NCBI GenBank assembly: GCA_032622095.1
Contig: CP136064.1
Span: 129,009,605-129,073,604, forward strand
From: Siphonodentalium dalli
Taxonomy: Eukaryota > Mollusca > Scaphopoda > Gadilida > Siphonodentaliidae
Reading direction: 5' to 3'
DNA: 64,000 bases
Shown piece by piece: positions 59,661 to 64,000 of the stretch. The first letter of the stretch is position 1. Each line of letters starts with the position of its first letter. The position numbers and the translations under genes are program-made. The notes beneath the pieces were generated by a model. That model saw only the letters and a program-made list of their open reading frames with translations. It was not told where the DNA came from and searched no databases.

Positions 59661-59785
59661 AGTAAAAAAAGAAAGTAAAAAGGAAATATTTTAATGAATA
59701 TATATAAAAAATTAAATAAAAAAGGAAATATTTTAATGAATATATAACAAAAATTAAATGGCCCTAATAGGCTTCCGTAGACATC

Positions 59786-60225
59786 ACATTAACAGAAGAA
59801 GAAATAGCAACCATACTTAAAGGACTACATACAAATAAGGCTATAGGCCCCGACGGTATTAGCAATAAAATGCTGAAGGAAACGCACACCTCCGTATGTA
59901 AACCACTTCGTTTAATATTTAATAAATCCATTAAGGTGTGTCGTTTCCCGGCGGCATGGGAAAGTGCTAATGTTATCCCCCTTTTCAAGAAAGGAGACAG
60001 ACAAGACCCAACAAATTACCGTCCGATATCTTTAATCAGCTGTGTTGGCAAAATTCTTGAAAGAATAATTTTCAATAAAGTTTCTAAGCACCTGTCCTCA
60101 AATAATGTATTATATAAAAATCAATCAGGTTTCGTTCCTAATCATAGTACTGAAATACAGCTTATCGAGATTATTAATAATTTGTGCAACGCCCTCGATG
60201 CTGGGGTAAATGGATTTTTAAGTTT
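59786..60225 (+). pseudogene. retrotransposon RT gene, segment after the IS3EU-type insertion
   Basis: Continues the frame from 55736: TLTEEEIATILKGLHTNKAI, GPDGISNKML (RT block with GPDGI), SIKVCRFPAAWESANVIPLF, KKGDRQDPTNYRPISLISCV (YRPISL), KHLSSNNVLYKNQSGFVPNH (NQSGF) and NNLCNALDAGVNG. The match ends just before motif A, so the catalytic YADD half is missing. Bases 60226-60361 are unassigned. Confidence 0.88.
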
Positions 60226-60361
60226 ATGGTACGTAAAATGGCACTGCTTTAGTCTGAGTTTTTCTGACTCGCAAATGCTTTACTTCTTTGTGATGGTAAG
60301 ATGGCACAATTCACATAAAATAACGTATGGTATGACGTCAGTTCAGTGAATTCAGCTTTGG

Positions 60362-60905
60362 TTATAATAACATTCTGAACGATTTTTCCATTATGAGTTT
60401 CTGAAACTTATTAGCCTGGGTGTCCATTTTGTGGAATGGGAAGACCTTGAACTTTCCGTTCCCACAAACATCCAGATGTTGGTTTAATTGTATCTGCCTC
60501 TATTCAGGCTGCCCGATGTGTTGACGTGTACCGTAATACGCTCACGTAACGTGTTGCCGGTCGCGCCAATGTATAAGATTCACCGCAGCCTGCACATACA
60601 ATCATACCAGGTTTTGTGACATGCATATCATAGATTCATTTGGTTTCACAACTATACCTGTTTTAAGATTTAAATGCGTTCCGGTGAAGATATAGCGCAC
60701 AGATAACCACTAATTTATCTACACAAGACTTTATTATTTTGTCTGTCGTTTTAGTTGATTCGATCAAGATTTTCTTAATATTCCAGGGCTGTCGCTTGCT
60801 TTGAAGAATACTTTGTTTTGGAACCAACTCCCTCATTTTCGGACTTCTATGAAGTAGTGGGTTGAATGATTTGGCGTATTTCACGTGTGTTACGAGACTC
60901 TAACG
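60362..60905 (-). pseudogene. Penelope-like element 3' part with GIY-YIG endonuclease
   Basis: Minus strand, reading from 60884: VPKQSILQSKRQPWNIKKIL (the conserved 'kRqp.NLk.iL' strip), YIFTGTHLNLKTGIVV, ICMSQNLV, IVCAGCGESY, then after a frameshift YIGATGNTLRERITVHVN, and LNQHLDVCGNGKFKVFPFHK to FQKLIMEKSFRM and a TAA at 60362-60364. This order (zinc-binding Cys, GIY-YIG, R..H, HLD.C...KF..FP) is that of Penelope-like retroelements, whose endonuclease is GIY-YIG. At least three frame changes occur, and the RT domain is missing. It abuts RT fragments on both sides. Confidence 0.8.
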
Positions 60906-61149
60906 TAAACTTGTCCACATAAGCAGCGGAACTGAGTTTTGGAAGACCGGCTTTCGCCTGTTTGGCGACAAGTTTATACTTTTTTATGAATGGAATGGTT
61001 TATTTCCCTTTTTCTTTTTCTGAAAAATAGGACATATTAATTATCCTAATTATTAACTTATATATTTGAGTAGTATGTACATATTGATATGTCTTGTTAT
61101 TTCAGTATATCTTTAAGTTGGCCACACAATCGTTATCCCACAGTATTAT

Positions 61150-61530
61150 TCACCTATTCACAATGTGCGATCAGCACGTGTTGAAACTGAAATGCATTTT
61201 GTTATTGAATGTAGTGCATACTCTGATCTGAGGCAGAGACTCTATCGAGATATTAAAGATTATGACTGTGAATTTTCGAAAATGAATGACAGTGAACAAT
61301 TTCAAAAGATTATGAGAAATGATTTTGTAAAGATTATCAATACCATATGCAACATGATCCGGCTGTTCTTTCTCAGAAAGGGATCTTTGAATACTTGGTA
61401 AATTTGCAGAGAAAAAAACTGACACGGTGGTTGAATTTTATTAAACGCATATATAATTTTGTGTTTGACATGTTTATTCATTATGTAACTGCCTATATAA
61501 TTGGTGTATTGCAATAAATATTCTATTCTA
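61150..61530 (+). pseudogene. non-LTR RT C-terminal tip and 3' end
   Basis: RVETEMHFVIECSAYSDLRQ matches the 'EDE.HFL.EC..Y..LR' strip at the end of non-LTR RT proteins, followed by FQKIMRNDFVKIINTICNMI and a stop at 61399-61401. The trailing AATAAATATTCTATTCTATC is a LINE-type 3' end with an ATTCT microsatellite. It might be the true 3' end of the RT gene at 55316-60225, with the middle deleted and the Penelope fragment in between, but this is not proven. Confidence 0.65.
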
Positions 61531-61535
61531 TCCTA

Positions 61536-64000
61536 TTGGAATCTTTGGAACAGACTGTAGATCAGTAAACATTCATTGTTGCAGGGTCCATGCCTATTTT
61601 GAGTCAGCACAGTGCAGTTGGAATTACATAACATTCATGATAACCTGTATGTCTATGCAACAATTAATCAATATACAGCCAAGTTATTTTATATGAATTA
61701 TGCGATCTTACCATCACCAAGAAGTAAAGCTTTTTCGAGTCCAGCGAAACTCGAGCTAAAGTATAGTGTCATTTTATATAACAAAACGTAAAACTCCATT
61801 TTTATCATCGTACTCCTATTTATAGTCACTCGGGCCTCGATGACTATCACCGTTCAGCCTCGTTGGCAAATTATCGCTACACCACCCTTCACGTTTACCT
61901 CCGTCGGATGCTTATTCTGAGGAATTTTGGGCCAAAATTTCTGGGGCGGCTTGGTGTAATATGTTGCTTCAATTACATTCCACCTTAAATAGCGAGTAGT
62001 GTATTTTCCAGTGCAAAATAATGGGTGTTTTGTCAACAGTGCCTATATTTTCGTCATGGATGACCATTTTCTGACACACCTACATAATTATATATCGTTT
62101 TCTCTGTCGTTCTCTTGCAAACGTAAAACATATTATGTTTACCTCTCCATTTGTCCGGAATCGTTGGTTTAGTGCGGAGTTCTAAATTCCTGTCTCCAAA
62201 AATGACTCAAAAACTCGGAGTGCCTCGTTGGTTGCTTGGAGCGGCCTCCGATTGCTCGGATGGGCATTCCATTGATTCCCCGCGTAAGAACAAATCATTG
62301 AATCCTTTGTATTGGCTTTCCCGCCAGCTTTTGTATTTGACAAGCTGTGGCCCGGTGTTCATTGCTTCTATATCAGTGCAGCTGTATTGGTACGTATAAG
62401 ATCACAAAAATATAAGATGTCTATATCATTTGACCTTCTGTCATTCACATTCTTTCAAAGTATAGCCCATGGGAATCGCCGAATATTTGCGTGTCTCCTT
62501 GCATATTCTACGCCATTCGGATACGTAAAGCTTTATGCCTGCCCACACGCAGCTGGGAATTTTTCATGTCAGAGAATGATTTTAGGATGACAGTCTAAAT
62601 ATTGCATACTTTTGGTATTAAATTTAGGAATTATACTCAATATATGTATCTTCGGCTGTTTGAGATACTGAATTACACGAGTGATTGCACAATTGATTAT
62701 TGCCACATATTTTAAGGTTAATTTGAGAATGATATGTTAGCTTCCATTTAAGTTAATGTATCTCGTCCGGGCCACAATTACAACATTCTTATAAAACCAA
62801 AATCCAAGATTATAAATAGTTTTTTGTGAATAAAATACAGATAAAACTGAAGATTTGGTATATTATTTGTCTATAAAGGCATAATAAAGTGATTTATTTC
62901 CGATGCAGCCGAGCGTATAATACGCAGTGAGATATCTTATATTTGAAATTTGCCTTGATTGAGGTTGCTAACAGGACAGAGTTATCTCTCTTTGTACGCT
63001 CCGAACGTTTTCGCGAGATATCTGTTCTAATAGTAGACCATTTTACAGTCCCGGGAATGTGATAAGAAATTCTAAATAAAATTTATATTAGTTAATAGTA
63101 ATAGAAGTTTTCATATTCCGGAATATATATAAAACTTGCTAGTAGGAGATACACTATATTCAAAGTGCCATGGTGATTTGAAACCTCAAATGTCGTGATA
63201 TAGGTTGGTAAACACATTACGTGAAATATGTTTATACGGACTTCATATGCCGTTGAATGTTCTACTCGTGCCATAGAATCTATCGCATTAGAGAGACATA
63301 TTTTCTTCAGTTTAACATGAAACAATTAAGGGTGGTCATTGTTAGTATATAACTTATACAAAACTAAGTGTAGGTTATATCATGGTGAGAACGTATACCA
63401 CGAGTCTTTGAGGGGTTGCTATTTCGAGTAAACGATTATCTCCATGGTATAACTTACTTATTGCACACAACAGGAAAATGATAGTTTACCGAATTTAATC
63501 AACAACTGCCCAAAGTTCGTCTTGAATAAAGACGGGTGAACAGTATACAGTGCGCGTGTGATTCCTGGACAATGAGATAGAAAGTCTCTTCTGTCAATTC
63601 GCTAGCTAAACGCATAATGCTATTGCGAAGTGTGAAGGTAATTATTGGAACAATTTTTTCTTATACTAATTTGTTGGTTCGGGTTATCAAATTGTCAACT
63701 TTTCAGCTGATCTATAGACCAGCAGTCAACTCAAAATTTCAAAAACATATGGTGTTAATTTCAAACACAATACATTGCCAAATGTTTTTGCTAAATTTAC
63801 AAATGGGCACAATTGTTGCTATTTAGAATTGATGCATGCCATGTCAACGTACCTGTTATGCGAGGTGATTCCATTTGTATACTTAACACTAAAGATCGTT
63901 TCTGATTGTTTTGACGTGGTAAAAATTAAAAGAGCGTTTGCGTGAAATATAGAGCACTATCGTATTGGTCAAAGCTATAGTGAACCATGATGGGTCAGAA
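61536..64000. other. unannotated
   Basis: About 2.5 kb with no gene, repeat array or element end that I recognise. Frames of 60-92 codons occur on both strands but lack domains. Confidence 0.4.

Larger units (their letters stand above)
55737..59779 (+). mobile_element. IS3EU-type transposon, 4,043 bp, 6-bp TSD GACATC
   Basis: Inverted ends TACGGAAGCCTATTAGGGCC, flanked by GACATC at 55731-55736 and 59780-59785. Removing the element and one GACATC rejoins the host RT frame exactly (ISDITLTEEE). The inverted repeats run about 560-580 bp: an AT-rich part with two 'tatattcattaaaatatttcc' units, then an array of CTCCCGGGAG-like palindromes (see separate entries). The interior holds a helix-turn-helix-type N-terminal piece of an integrase (57467-58102), a TTAA-type MITE (56436-57068) and a further inverted repeat (58290-59090). 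Without a catalytic core it is non-autonomous now. Assignment rests on the 6-bp TSD, the TAYGG terminus and the integrase piece. Confidence 0.8.

Overview
This window is a gene-poor, AT-rich stretch of an animal nuclear genome. The one recognisable host gene is a spliced, minus-strand alpha carbonic anhydrase. Almost everything else is mobile DNA: non-LTR retrotransposons with an esterase-type ORF1 and an APE/RT ORF2, a Penelope-like fragment, Helitrons, an IS3EU-type integrase transposon, hAT-like and TTAA-type non-autonomous elements, and tRNA-derived SINEs. Together these suggest a marine invertebrate, perhaps a mollusc or annelid, but nothing in the sequence fixes the species.

Layout. From 1 to about 20.9 kb, four internal carbonic anhydrase exons (20848-20886, 13155-13322, 4065-4219, 321-413) join in frame through introns of about 3.7, 8.9 and 7.5 kb. 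The gene continues off the left edge at its 3' end, and its signal-peptide exon must lie to the right of 20886 or outside the window. The introns hold an 8-bp-TSD hAT-like element (4772-6322), a foldback, several near-perfect hairpin MITEs, a degenerate ~190-bp tandem family, and a 3.5-kb minisatellite of 32-bp units (14932-18460). From 21.6 to 22.6 kb lies a foldback transposon built from 38 GATATC palindromes, with TAYGG termini and a 6-bp TSD. From 22.9 to 30.75 kb, two near-identical 2.9-kb Helitrons face tail to tail around an uninterrupted 446-codon reverse-transcriptase C-terminal ORF.

From 30.75 to 43.4 kb is one CR1/L2-like retrotransposon. Its ORF1 is split by a 6,252-bp element with GGGGTCAATACTATGAA ends (31088-37339), which itself holds a SINE, an IS3EU relic and duplicated segments. 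Its ORF2 carries an unusual ~130-residue Asp-rich segment ahead of the endonuclease, and is dead by a stop, a frameshift and loss of a catalytic Asp. From 43.4 to 55.3 kb the sequence is mostly unassignable, apart from a SINE-like copy, a 1.46-kb hAT-like foldback (47416-48875) and a relic RT 3' end. From 55.3 to 61.5 kb a second type of RT gene is cut in frame by a 4,043-bp IS3EU-type transposon (TSD GACATC). That transposon's terminal inverted repeats are arrays of CTCCCGGGAG-like palindromes, and it has a TTAA-type MITE inside. It is followed by a Penelope-like GIY-YIG fragment and another RT 3' end. From 61.5 to 64 kb I recognise nothing.

The genes do not form a pathway. The window is best read as a carbonic anhydrase gene with transposon-swollen introns, next to a nest of elements whose order of insertion can be read from target-site duplications and restored reading frames.
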